Source: Thuidium tamariscinum (Eukaryota > Streptophyta > Bryopsida > Hypnales > Thuidiaceae). Taken from it: a DNA stretch of 64,000 nt. Of this stretch, positions 13,501-24,935 are shown piece by piece (positions within the stretch are counted from its first letter, which is position 1; every line of letters begins with the position of its first letter). The stretch covers positions 14,880,001 through 14,944,000 of the forward strand of contig OX344752.2 in assembly GCA_947034885.2 (NCBI GenBank), read 5' to 3'. Below the pieces are notes generated by a model. It searched no databases. It was not told the origin of the DNA and worked only from the letters and a program-made list of their open reading frames with translations. A program made the position numbers and the translations under genes.

Positions 13501-13755
13501 GATTATCTCGATTCTTACAACCAATCTTCGTTTGCGGGGAATCCTCTTCTCTGTGGAGTTCTGGTGAACTGAGTCTGTCCTCCGGCACAATCTCCTCCTT
13601 CACCTGTTGTGCCTCTGTCACCTTACTTTAATTTGAGCCTCCTTCGCCTGCTGTGAACTCCGCACCTCCTGCGCAGCCTACAGCCATTGAACCTGCAGCG
13701 CAATCTGGCAGTGAACTGAAACCGGGTTCAATCGTTGAAATCGTGGTTGGCTCCA
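13501..13755 (+). pseudogene. Captured LRR receptor-like kinase fragment, juxtamembrane part
   Basis: Plus-strand translation gives 'YNQSSFAGNPLLCG', the hallmark that ends the LRR ectodomain of plant LRR receptor-like kinases. A Pro/Ser-rich linker ('PPSPAVNSAPPAQP') and 'LKPGSIVEIVVGS' follow, like the start of the transmembrane segment in that family. There is an in-frame TGA just after the GNPLLCG block and a frameshift in the linker near 13,630. The sequence then stops matching and meets an LRR fragment in the opposite orientation. No kinase domain is present. It is a gene fragment carried by the transposon, not a functional receptor. Confidence 0.8.
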
Positions 13756-13756
13756 C

Positions 13757-14720
13757 TTATACGCCGTCGATACTAAGTACTAACCCACTCAAGTTGTTGA
13801 AGGAGAGATTCAGACTCGTCATATTCGTCATGTTCGTCAAAGCTGTGAGGTTGTTGTAGGAGAAGGGTTTTAGGGCTCTTAGATTGATTGCCCGAGAGAG
13901 CGTTGCAGGAATGCTGCCATTTACGTTGCATGACGACAGGTTGAGGTGCATGAGGTTCGCCATGAGGGTAAAATCAAGAAGAGGCCGCGCCTGGAACCGA
14001 TTCTCTGCCAAGTTCGAGTAGTGATCTCTGTGATACCCCAGGGGATGCTCCCGTTGAGCTGATTCGCAGACATATCCAGTTTTTGTGGAACCTTCCGCGC
14101 ATGCACGACTGGACGACGGACATGTTGGTGAAGCACAACGGCACTTACACTTCCATTGCGCCCAAGTGCACCTGCTTGACGGCCGTGGCCACCTGTAGGT
14201 CAGTATGAGTGGACGCTGGGCAGCTGTACTGTTGCAATTCAATTCTAGAATTTGGTTTGCTGTCTGGACAGGGAATGTAATTAAATCTGGTTTGAATTTT
14301 CGATCTTTTTGTGACTGATTTTCAGACTTCTCGATCCCCGTTTATTCACATCCCTTTTCCTCCAGAATTTCAGCCCCTCGTCCAGTTAGGAGCATTAGAC
14401 CATTTTGGCATGGCGTGTTTTACACTAGATCAGTGATTGCGCGCCTACCGAGGTCTCTGAACAGGATATTTTAGTCAATTTCAGATGCAATAGGTAGTTG
14501 ATCGTTTTCAGTTCAGTCCCGTTCAGGTCATTAAAGTCTAGTTCCTGCAGTTGGTCGGTAATGTTATTGGGAACAGACCCTGAGAAGTACTGTAGTTCCG
14601 TCCAAGACGTACAATGGTAAGATTCTGATTCGCAAGTAAGCCCAGAGGAATGCCCCCACTGAGATTGCAAGAATTTGCGAATTCATAGTTTGAATCTTTG
14701 GGCGGGAATTTGACACACAT
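13757..14720 (-). pseudogene. Captured LRR receptor-like kinase fragment, LRR part
   Basis: Minus-strand translation in shifting frames shows plant-type LRRs: 'SCNLSGGIPLGLL', 'FSGSVPNNIT', 'LDMSANQLNGSIP', 'MHLNLSSCNVNGSIP', 'MTSLNLSFNNLSG'. These follow the LxxLxLxxNxLxGxIP rule of receptor-like kinases. Several frame changes and stops break it (for example between about 14,430 and 14,250). It points away from the juxtamembrane fragment at 13,501-13,755, although in a real receptor gene the LRRs come just before that segment on the same strand. The two pieces have therefore been inverted relative to each other during or after capture. Confidence 0.8.
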
Positions 14721-15452
14721 TCTAAAAGCTTCGACTAGAAAGACAGTTATTCATTTGAGGATATAGGTCTACAGCCGTCCTAAACAGCAGAGGTACACTT
14801 ATTTCCATTTTTTAGTTTCGTTTATTGATGTGCTTCATAATTTTCAGCCTGGATGTTTTCGATAACATCAAAACCTCTGAAGGATTTAGGGTTTTAAGCA
14901 GCATGTATTTGATGACAATTTCTTTAGCAAAGTGACCTCCATTTGTCGAACATGTACGTTTTGTGCTCCCAAATTAGTGTAAGGTCTTTGTTCATGCAAT
15001 AGCTAGTTCGAATCTGCATAATATGAATTTGAACAGTGTTGTATACAACACTGAAATGAAGATTTGGACGTTGACATGAATTATGTCTCATGCCTTTTAC
15101 TGGCTACAAATTGATGGTATATCTAGCACTATTTCAACTGATAATTATCTGCTGTAGAATTTGTTTCCTAGAATCTACCAAGTTCTTTTTGTGTTAGTAG
15201 TACATCAATATCTGGAAATCTATATGTGGATGTTTCCTTCCTCTTAATTTCTTCAATGATTTTATGGAAGAAATGTAGGACTTTTTGATTTTGCTTAGGT
15301 CCAAGAACACCACTGAATGCACTATATGTTTGATAGTGTCTTTCAGCAATGCACATACATCGCAATAATTGATTTAGAATGTATATTAATGTTCAATCCA
15401 ACGAGTGGCACATAATTAACTAATTGTTGTTTCACTTGATTCATTGGTGCAG
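14721..15452. other. CACTA internal spacer, nothing recognised
   Basis: AT-richer sequence between the captured receptor fragments and the tnp2 transcription unit. No domain, no clear repeat. Confidence 0.5.
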
Positions 15453-15608
15453 GGAGGCCGTTGGACTACGCTATAACCTGTTACATGGTTGACATATTCT
15501 CTTGCCTTGATGAACATCAACCTTAGTCTTAGTATTCTTTGTTGTTTTGAGACAAGAGTTTGGAGACTTCAACAGATATCCATAGAAGAGTATTCCACAT
15601 TCATTCAG
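15453..15608 (+). other. Possible 5' untranslated exon of the tnp2 gene
   Basis: Bounded by a good acceptor (TTGGTGCAG at 15,444-15,452) and a consensus donor (CAG|GTAAGT at 15,609). It contains no long frame. The first coding exon follows after an acceptor at 15,855. Inference from splice-site quality only. Confidence 0.4.
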
Positions 15609-15855
15609 GTAAGTTCGCAAATGAAATTAGTAAAAGTTTGTTTGCTTTAAACCTTGAAATACTGCAATCTGTACTCATAAACCAATGCCATGTTATAATG
15701 TTGAATGAATATTAAAAATATTGATCATTCTTCATTGTCTTTCCCATGGGCCAATACTCCGAAAAAATGGGATTTGAGTTATATTTCAAATTAATTTGAT
15801 CATTTAATCAAAGAAGGTAACTGAATGTTAATGAAATTGGGTTGAATTCTTATAG

Positions 15856-18800
15856 CTCATTATGAGACCTCGAAGACATGGTGCTTCTTATCGCATTGAG
15901 CGGGCTATTGCCCACCGAATGGATTGCACGGAGTACTTGTGTGCATGTCGACAATGCCGAGGAGGGAGAGTTCGAAGGGTTGAAACAGTTGCAAAGCACC
16001 ACAGAGAGCATGGAAGAGATCCCTTTCTCCCATATCCCATACTGGTAATTTTTTTTCCTCATTCTTGTCGTCAATGTTTGGAAGTTTAAAGTCAATGGAC
16101 GATTATGCACCAAATTTCTAGTAATTTGTGTAACCTGGACAAACTGTGTATGTTTGCATGTGGTGTGTACTGTGTCCTAGGTGAGTAGTGTGTGCAAACC
16201 ATAATATGAAGATACTTTTATGTCCTGTTGTCCTTCCTTTATTACTTAACTTCTAGTAATTTTCTTCTCTTAGTTTATATAAGTAAGGAAGTCCAAGGAT
16301 TCACTTGTGTAGGCCTTCGATGGTAGCAGTATACGACGTCCAAGCTCGCCAAGAAACTACGCAGAGGAAAATTATCTCCAACGAGAGAATTATCGTGATG
16401 TCCCTCAATTTGTTTGGCCGCAGAGGACTGAAGTTAATGTCGATGACTTGGTGCACGAAGCATATGGGAGAGCAGATGAATTGCATGCACAAGTTGATGA
16501 ACAGGAAAACATTCCACCTGAAGAAGGTGACGCCTAGTCGCCTACACTGGCGCGGAGCTGAACATGAGTGATTCCGACATGGAGGAGTTGCTCAGGGAGT
16601 CTACGACTGCAGTATACGAAAATTGTTCAGTCAATCGACTGCAAGCTGGCATCATATTACTTAACATGTGTAATTTGTTCGGAGTTTCCAATACGTTCTT
16701 GGACGAATTGCTGATGTTTTTAGCTGGGGATTTACTCCCGTCATCAAACTGCCTCCCACGTAGTAGCTACGAAACAAAGCGAATGGTGATGCGCATGGGG
16801 TTAGAGCACCAAGCAATACATTGCTGCCCAGAAGGCCATGTTCTTTATGAAGGACCAGAAAACGAAAATCTTATGGAGTGCCCAACATGCCAATTGCCAC
16901 GATATATATCAGGTTCTAATCAAGTTCCACGGAAGGTTTTGAGGTTTTTTCCTCTCGTTCCACGCTTGCAACGTCTTTTCCGTTGTCCTGAAGTAGCAAA
17001 GTTGATGAAATGGCATGCATCAAACCATTCTGAAGATGGTTTGATGCGTTCTGTTGTTGATAGTCCTCAATGGGCATCTGTGGGTAACATTGATCCTTCT
17101 TTTGTGACAAAAGATACCAATGTCTACATGGGGCTTGTTGGAGATGGAGTCAACCCTTTTGGGAATCAATCTGTGAGACACAGTTCATGGCCGATTCTCA
17201 TAGTGTTATACAACCTTCCACCATGGTTGGCAACGCGCAAGTTTTTCTTATCCTTGACTCTGATCATGCCAGGTAAAGTACAAGTTCTCCACCTAAGTGT
17301 AAACAATTGTATTGTTTGTAGTTTAGCGGGTTGGCACATACCAAAATTGTTGTTTCCCTTTGGTACATCAGATTGTCATGCATATGTTAATAATCATGAA
17401 GCAGTTTTGCATAGAAGGTGATAATGTGGACAAACCCATATTTTAAAAGCACACAAGACATGCAAGAAATTAACTGAGGACATGATTATTGTACTGTGAA
17501 GGTCCAAAGGCACCGTCTCCACATGCATTCGATGTTTATCTTCGCCCCCTCTTGACTGATCTACAACGTCTTTGGGCCGGTGTCCCAGCTTGGGACGCTT
17601 CAATGTCAGAAGGACATCGGAATTTTAAAATGAGGGGAATTTTATTGTGGACAGTGAATGACTTTCCGGCATATGGTTTGATTTCAGGTCAACAAGTGAA
17701 AGGATATCGTGGTTGCCCTATTTGTACCAGTGGAACATGCGCTGAGCATTCAACCATTCTGAAGAAAATGCTGTATCTCGGACATCGCAGGTTTTTACCC
17801 CGTGAACATCGATTCCGCTGCGCTAAAGTAGCCTTTAATGGTTTGCAAGAGTGGGGTGAAGGTCCACAGAGGCCTACAGGCGAAGACATTCGAAGACAAG
17901 GTGAGGAGAGGGAGTTATACATCTCTTCTGGAGGGGCAGAAGATGGAGATGAAGACCCGGTGAAGAGTCATGGAGTGAAGCGAGTAAGCGTGCTTTTTGA
18001 ACTGCCATACTGGGAGGTATGTTTGAAGTGTTTGATCCTACCTGAAGAGTCTTTATTTTTTACTTATTTATTTATTTATTGTTGGAGTGGTTATGGTCTT
18101 TCGTAATGACCTCTTGACCCTGTCATTTTATTTATTTATTCATAGAGTAATCTCCATTATTAAAAGGGTGGGGTCACATTGTCAATTGCAAATCGCATTC
18201 TACAGAATTATTGTGTCACTAATATTTTTTATTGATTGGCCTTAATGAACTAATGAAACTGCAATTAAGTAGTCTAATAATTTTGAATGATGTAAAATTA
18301 TCCTTCAAAGAGCTTGCATCTGTTGTATTGCTCCATTTTAACATTGTGGGACGGGTGTTAAAAATATTCTCTCCAGTTTCTTCTATTAATCACTTGTTTT
18401 ATTTTGAATTGGAGATATTATGTACAGTGATCGCAATAAGTGATGTTAAAATTAAAAGGAAATGGACATTGTAGTATTGTACTAAAATGAAAAATAGAGA
18501 TCAGAAATTGCGAATGAACTTGAGTTCCCAGTACAATCGTACTGTTCTGAATAGAATGTGGAAATAATAAAAACCAACTGAAGAGAAAGAATCCTAATGG
18601 ATACATTTGTTCTGACCAACCATTAATGAAGTCATGAAACTCACAGAAGTTGCAAATCTTACTGTGGACGTGTGCATACCAAATCTCTTGACTCAGTTGA
18701 CTGTAGTCCAAGTTTGGCCTTGTAGATGCCTAAACCTTTGATGTCAAATTCTCTGAATGATGATGTGAACTTCAATAGTGTGAGATAAAGGAATTCTACA

Positions 18801-21645
18801 TAACTGAATTTATATTTATCATGGAGACAATAAATCCGCAAACCTAATGAACCTGTTGTATATTCCCGAACCAGCTAGGAGTTTTGAATTATGGAATAGC
18901 TTTAGGAATTAGGGTTCTTGTATGAAATAATTTTGATGTCTGGTTCTGAGTCGGGTTGTAGATGTGATACAAACCCTTCTCCATTTCAATTCTTGGTCTA
19001 GTATATTTTGAAGGCACCTTTTAAAAGGAGTGAACTTATTACAATGTAAGGCTCAAATATCTTGTCAGATTCATTTTATGTGGATTTACTTGAGGAATTG
19101 AAAGTTTTAGTAAGTACAGTAGAGAACGGTTCGCATGGCATAGGAAAAAAAAGGTCTTGATACAAATATTTATTTTACCGAATCAGTGTGAAGAACTAGT
19201 CCGTGTCTGTTCAGTTGTTAATAATTCATTTGTGTGTATGACTTATGAAGAGCTGACATTGATCCCTTTTGAACTGTGAAATGTAGAAATTACCAATTCG
19301 GCATTTGGTGGACACCATGCATACAGAAAAGAATGTCTGTGAAAACATCCTGAAGACTTTGCTAGGAGAGAAGGACAAGCCAGCAACACGTGCTGATATG
19401 CAAGGAAAGGGCATACGTGAGCACTTGTGGTTGAAGGCCGTACCCAATAATACGAACAGGTTTTTCATGCCCGATGCTCCATATGTCCTGTCCAATCCTG
19501 ATAAGTCAATTTTTTTGAAGAACTTAGGGAGCATAAAAACTCCCACAGGATACAATTCGAACTTGGCAAACCGCATAGGAGAAGGAAAGATTCGTGGATT
19601 AAAATCTCATGATTACCACATCTTGATGCAACAACTTCTTCCAGTTGCATTACGAGGTATTGGAGATGCTAGGGTGACTAGTAGTGTGATACGTTTGTGC
19701 CGACTCTATCGGAAATTGTGTGCAAAGGTTGTAGACCCTGCACGAAAGGAGGAGATGATGAATGATGCCGCAGAGGTTCTTTCCTGTATGGAGAAAGATT
19801 TTCCACCATGTTTTTTCGATATCATGGTTCACCTGACTATACATTTGGTGGAGGAATTGTTTATCTGTGGCCCTTGCCCAACGCGGTGGATGTATCCATA
19901 CGAGCGTTATTTCAAGGGATTGAAGGGATTTGTAAGGAATTTAGCAAAACCCGAAGGAAGCATATCTCAAGGATATCAAGTGGAGGAAGCACTTGGTTTT
20001 ATTACCGAGTATCTTGCACCGTATCATCCCACGAGTCGTAGGGTGTGGGATGACAAAGAGGACCCTAGCATGACAGATGAAATATTGGAGGGAAAAGGAA
20101 AGCCGCGGAAGTTGTCGGATCAACTACGAGGTTGGTTGCACAGCTTCGTGTGTGACAATGCAACGTAGCTAGAGGAATATCGACAGTAAGATACAATCTA
20201 TGTGATTCTGTTTGTTTTATAATTTGGGGTAGTTAGTTTTGAATATGCATTTTGAATTGTGAGTTCAAAAGAAATGAAGGAATATATATGAACGAACTTT
20301 GCCCATTTCTAAAGGTTTGAAGGGATTTTTTGGGAAGTTAGTTTTAATTTTGAAGTAAAACATCTTGGAAATTACAAAAGGAATTTTACTAATGTACTTC
20401 CTCTAATATACTAATTTCTTTTGCAAAGGTATCGTGATGTAAATATAGTATACTGAAGGTCAGTAGATATTGAATCAAGACTTGAATGGCACCCTTCGAT
20501 TCTCTGGTTTTGCGTTGCAGGAGGTTGTAATTTTTTACAGGATGCCATATATGGTTCTGAAGTCCTTTCCTGTGTTGACGTTTTGCTATACAATTGTATT
20601 GAAAAGTCTGAATCCAAAAGTGGGCTTGTCTGTGGAGGGTATATTTGTTTAACATTAATTATGTCATAGCATTCCCATACTTGTGAGCATCATGTGTGCA
20701 GGAGTTGGATTTTAATTCCATTTTTTGGTGGGAGATTTCAGGCAGTATGAAGCATTCTGTTTGGAAAGAAATGCTGCTCGAGACCATTTTCGACGTGATC
20801 ACCGCAGACGTCGTGGACGTAGAATGGAGGCATTTCCACCAGAGTTGGCGGAGCCCTTGACATTCCCGTTGTGGTTAGAAGTGCAGGTTCATTCAGACAC
20901 AATCAATGAGCCTGTATTAGTGGTGTCAGATGATGTCATGAATTTGTCTAAAATGCCTTCGCAGTACGCCACAAAATATCGTAGCATGTGGGCCTTTGGC
21001 AACCACCTGAGAGTACTAGGTGTCGAGTCACAACTTAGGACGTCTGATTCTGGTGTTGCTGCTACTTTCAATCGTCCTTGTCGTTCCGGGCTAGGAGACT
21101 CAAATCCTGTTTTTGCAAACATTGAGTATGTTGGTCATGTTCAAGAGATAGTTGAACTCAATTATGGTGGTTTGTGTGTCGTCGTTTTAATTTGTTCATG
21201 GGTTAGGGCCAATTATAGAGGGAATAATGCTACGATTAGGAAAGATAAATGGGGATTTTCAATGGCTAATTTTGAACGAATGATACCATTGGGCCCCGAA
21301 TCATTTGCTTTCCCTATGCACATTGATCAGGTGTTTTTTTGCGACTGCCAGGAAGAACCGAGGTGGAAGATTATTTTGCGGAAAGAAGTCAGGGGGAGAA
21401 GAGTTGTTGGGAATGTGGGGGCAGAGGAAGAGCCCACAATGTTTGAAGCAGGAAGGGATGTGGATCATGTAGCCCTTCAACCTCCTTCTATTATTTTAGA
21501 AGAAAATCCAGAGGTTCCACGCACTGGCAGACGCGTGAGAAGGGAGGACCTTGCAACTCAATGGTTAGAAGAGCAAAATGTGGTCTATGATGGAGACGTG
21601 GGGGATTCAGGATCGTCATCAGACGAGGACGCAAACTTCACTTAA
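15856..21645 (+). pseudogene. tnp2 (TNPD-like) CACTA transposase, frameshifted and interrupted
   Basis: Exons inferred: 15,856-16,044 (ATG 15,862), 16,313-17,272, 17,502-18,016, 19,287-20,185 and 20,742-21,645; all four introns have GT..AG ends and matching phases. Exon 2 starts acidic and Tyr-rich; exons 2-3 hold the tnp2 domain ('GVNPFGNQSVRHSSWP', 'LYNLPPWL', then 'LWTVNDFPAYG' and 'GCPICTS'). Exon 4 matches DUF4218 ('LKSHDYHILMQQLLPVALRG', 'FPPCFFDIMVHL', 'RWMYPYERY'). Exon 5 matches DUF4216 ('VELNYGG', 'HIDQVFFCDC'). The enzyme family cuts CACTA ends. Two lesions: a one-base loss near 16,533 shifts the frame (TAG at 16,535-16,537; the correct frame resumes by 16,534), and TAG at 20,166-20,168 interrupts exon 4 five codons before its donor. 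Everything else is open, so inactivation is recent. Confidence 0.93.
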
Positions 21646-22559
21646 CTTTCGGAGGGAGAAGGCGTGTCGTTGTGCTTCAGTAAGTGGAATCGACATGGAA
21701 TTGCTGAAGGCAGGTTTGAGGCCAAAACGAAGGGATCAACCTAGTTCATGACAGAAGAGTTCCTCATTAGGTTGAAAAAATATCAAAATCAAAGTTCTCA
21801 ATGCACATGCGCAGGTCAAGGAACAAAGGAACTGTGGAGAAGCCTTTTGAAAGGTCAATGGTTGTACTGTTAACTTCTGGGTGCCGAGGTTTATTTGAAG
21901 TGAATAAAGCAGTTGATTTTGACTGTTCATGGAAGATATGTTGGTGTGTAGATTAATAGAATACGAGAGGAAGGTGGAAGCAAATCAGTTATTTTATATA
22001 GAGTAGTTAGTCTTCAAGTTCATTCCAAGTGTAGTAGCACAAGGATTGTAGGGGAAGCAGTTAAGCTACAGGCATTCTTAGAATGAGAAGGGTGTTAGTT
22101 CCTTTGTGTTTAAATTAGTAAATGTAGTAGTTCAATAGTTTAAGTTGTAGATGATGCAGTTCACATAAAAAAAAGGTAGCAGATGAGAGTGTGGTCTGTT
22201 TAGTGTGTGTTGGTAAGAGGTCCAGGACCTTTTTATTCTGTTAATGCTAGTCCAATCATCCAATGAAGCTTGGTATTTTATTTTATCTCATAAATATTTT
22301 TTTGGGGATACTTATTTTATATTTGACAAAGTAAGAGTTGTCAGTGAATGCCATGTCTGGCACCCGGCCATTCTGAGAAGCATCAAGTCTTGCACTTTTA
22401 GAGAAGAATGCGGTGGAGTTGTTGAACGACCTTATAAAAAGCCCGTGAATGGAGGACACTTTATTCTTATAAGTCAGCACATGATGCAAATGATGAGGTG
22501 GATGCCACGTGTAGAGGGCCAGGTCATCTGGAACCGTCTCAAGGTCTAGGAGCAGGAAT
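21646..22559. other. CACTA right non-coding arm
   Basis: Downstream of the tnp2 stop codon; probable 3' untranslated region and spacer. The short ORF at 22,244-22,549 has no recognisable domain. Confidence 0.5.
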
Positions 22560-22655
22560 GTGTTGATTCATTATTCAGGGACTTCCCGAAGTGACAGACC
22601 AAAATCCCAGAACTGCTGAATCAACAAGAATGTATACACAATCTGTTGATTAGGG
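22560..22655. repeat. CACTA right subterminal repeats
   Basis: TGTTGATTC at 22,561-22,569 (plus), GAATCAACAAG at about 22,619-22,629 (minus orientation) and CTGTTGATTA at 22,643-22,652. They mirror the left-end words at 5,055-5,108 and tie both ends to one element. Confidence 0.65.
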
Positions 22656-22879
22656 TACGCAATCCTAGTAGTGCTACCACAGATCCTTTAGATTTGCACT
22701 CATGCAATAAGAGGAAAAAACTGGAATAGTACAAATTTTGTAGTGACACCTACTTCTTCATGAATACTTTTGTGAAGAGGTGACATAGTGAGTAGAATTG
22801 GTAGAAAACAAACAAGAAAGAAAGAAATGTCAAACTCCATTGAAATTTGAAGTTCTTGTCCTCAAATTTATTGGAACAA

Positions 22880-24353
22880 GGGTGAATGCGAGAAACACTT
22901 GTACTATTTGTTACATTTTATTATAGTACTCATGACTTTTTTTGGAGTACTTTAAAATTAAAAAACTAATTTGAAAAAAATTTGAAAAATGTGAATGATG
23001 TATACACCTCTAAGATGAAGGTTTTTGCTAAAGGAAATTGATAGAAAATTTTTCTAAGTAGGAGAACTTAAAAAGCGTCAAACCTCAAGAAAATACATAC
23101 CTTCATGTTTTTATTCAGAAAAAATAGTAAAAGTAAGTAAACACAAAAAATAAAAATGTGCCCATTTGTAGCAACTCTAAGGTGATTGCAAGAAAGACTG
23201 GTACTATTTTGCATCACACTTTGAATGACAAAGTTGTTATTGATTATAACTTTTAAAGTATGAACCATATTAACTATAAATTTTGATTGAAGATGTCTGA
23301 TATGACAACAATCAAATTCCTTATTCTTCAGAAATTTTCAAAAATCATATTATAATTAAATTTCAATTAAGCTAATTTGTCACACTTTGCAGTTTAGGGG
23401 TTTTTAGTACTGGGAAGCATCCAAAATTAATTACCTAAAGCTGAAATTTTTGTGGCCTATTTCCATACTAGATATGCATGTTTCTACCAAAGGAAATCTC
23501 AAAAATCATAATTCTCTTTCCTCTATGTGTGTGCTAACAGGCCTCCCTTGCACGCATACTTTTGAACATTTAAGATGGTTTTGAGATCATTCTTTTGGTG
23601 AAATCTCTTCATCATAAAGTTCTCCCAAATTGCTGACTTTTAGTTTAAGTAAAATTATTTTCCCTATTTTTTTACAAATTAAAATGTCAAAGTACCTATT
23701 TTCATGAAAATTTGCACTTTTCTAGTTCTCCTACTAAGAAAATTTTTCTACACTTTTCCTTCCTAGGGTACCTTCTTCTTAGAGGTATATCCATAAAACA
23801 TATTTTTTACATTTTTAAAAAACTGTTTTTCTAATTATACAATACCTCCAAAAATTTCAACAGTACTGTGGAAAATGCTACCAAAATCAGTGAGTCTTTC
23901 TTGCAATGACCCTCTATGGAGATGGTCATTCACCAAAAAAACCACCAAAATAATATTTTATATGTTTCAAAATTCAAGCAAAAAGAAGCTCACTTTGTAG
24001 ACTTCCACACCACATAAAAATAACTTTTTTGAAAATCCCTCAAGCGAACAGATGTAAGTCTACTAGAAGACCATCTCATCCAAATTTCATCTCAAAATCA
24101 TTAAAAAAAGGTATTCCTAAGTAGTACTAAAACCCTCTAAATTCTCATTTGTGACATTTAATCACTAGTACTATTCTAATATTAAACTATTTTTGAAAAC
24201 TATGAAAAAATTATGTAAAATGTATGATAGTCATGAGTACCTTTATAAAAAATCTTGAGTGATTTCAAGCAAAAATGCAAAATTTATGGCCAAAAATCAG
24301 ATTAGCATTTAGGTTGTGATAGAAAATAGTATAAGTGTTTCTTGCACTCACCC
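22880..24353. mobile_element. MITE, GGGTGA..GCAAGAAA family, outer copy
   Basis: Starts GGGTGAATGCGAGAAACACT and ends with the inverse (AGTGTTTCTTGCACTCACCC), an inverted repeat of about 27 bp with few mismatches. Flanked by ACAA at 22,876-22,879 and 24,354-24,357. The uninterrupted sequence is visible at about 28,895 ('GAGACAATTTTGTT'), which confirms the insertion and the 4-bp duplication. Another member sits inside it at 23,180-23,912. Confidence 0.88.
23180..23912 (-). mobile_element. MITE, same family, nested inner copy
   Basis: Starts AGGTGATTGCAAGAAAGACT and ends AGTCTTTCTTGCAATGACCC; flanked by TCTA at 23,176-23,179 and 23,913-23,916. The interior is the reverse complement of the copies at 2,843-3,591 and 52,083-52,813. 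Nesting shows at least two rounds of activity of this family. Confidence 0.85.
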
Positions 24354-24935
24354 ACAATTTTGTTGCCCCTTTAGCACTCCCATCCAAATTTGGAGAACCA
24401 ATATGGTGCACCAACAAAGGACACATGCATTGTGTCAAGCTGGCAGCTCTTACTTGAGAGGAGACTTCCATTGGGAACATGAGCGACCTTTATGTACCTA
24501 TTAAAACAGAGTCATTCCCAACTCTTTAAGGTTCATCCAACACATAGATTTAGGAGTTTGTAATTTCTATCAATAATTTATACCTTTATATTAGACTTGA
24601 ACTTTAGTCACCACTGAAGGTTGTGATTCTTGCACTGAACGTTGATTTTTCATAAAATTTCAGGATCTCCTTGCATTGCTCTTACACAATTGAGAACAAT
24701 TTTAAAAAAAGAACAAAGATTCCACATTTCACAGAATGCACAATGTAATGTGGACTACTTTATTGGAGAAAGTCCACACTTTAAGCAACCACAGGTGCCG
24801 ATTTGCTATCAAACAATGTAGAAGCGCCAAAAGAAGTTTCCTTGAATCTAAGATGGAAGTAGTTGATACAAATTTCTAACAATTAATTGACATGGGATGA
24901 ATCAATATACACACACCAAGAAAAGCAGATGACAA

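Larger units (their letters stand above)
4993..22673 (+). mobile_element. CACTA (En/Spm-like) DNA transposon, 17.7 kb
   Basis: The left end reads CACTAGTGGAAAAT and the right end, reverse complemented, CACTACTAGGATT. Both ends carry copies of the word CTGTTGATTC in both orientations, as expected of subterminal transposase-binding repeats. Between them lie a TNPA-like gene (minus), an unknown ORF, receptor-kinase gene fragments, and a tnp2 transposase gene (plus). The flanking triplets are GTA on the left and CTA on the right, so a clean 3-bp target duplication is not preserved. The right flank belongs to the long dispersed repeat also seen at 28,680 and 39,830, but the left flank does not match the expected other half, which suggests a rearrangement at one end. 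tnp2 is broken by a frameshift and a stop, so this copy is probably not autonomous now. Confidence 0.88.
22674..24935 (+). repeat. Long dispersed repeat, copy A
   Basis: From the right end of the CACTA element the sequence matches 28,680-29,850 and 39,830-41,390 (for example 'CTAGATTTGCACT', 'CACCAACAAAGGACA', 'GAAGCGCCAAAAGAAG'). It is interrupted by a pair of nested MITEs at 22,880-24,353. No coding capacity seen. The class is unknown; it could be a decayed LTR element or a non-autonomous repeat. Confidence 0.75.

Noticed and set aside
15168-15365. Minus-strand 65-codon ORF between the receptor fragments and tnp2
   Set aside because: No domain and no supporting splice or repeat context.
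22244-22549. 101-codon ORF in the CACTA right arm
   Set aside because: No recognisable domain, partly overlaps expected 3' untranslated sequence of tnp2.
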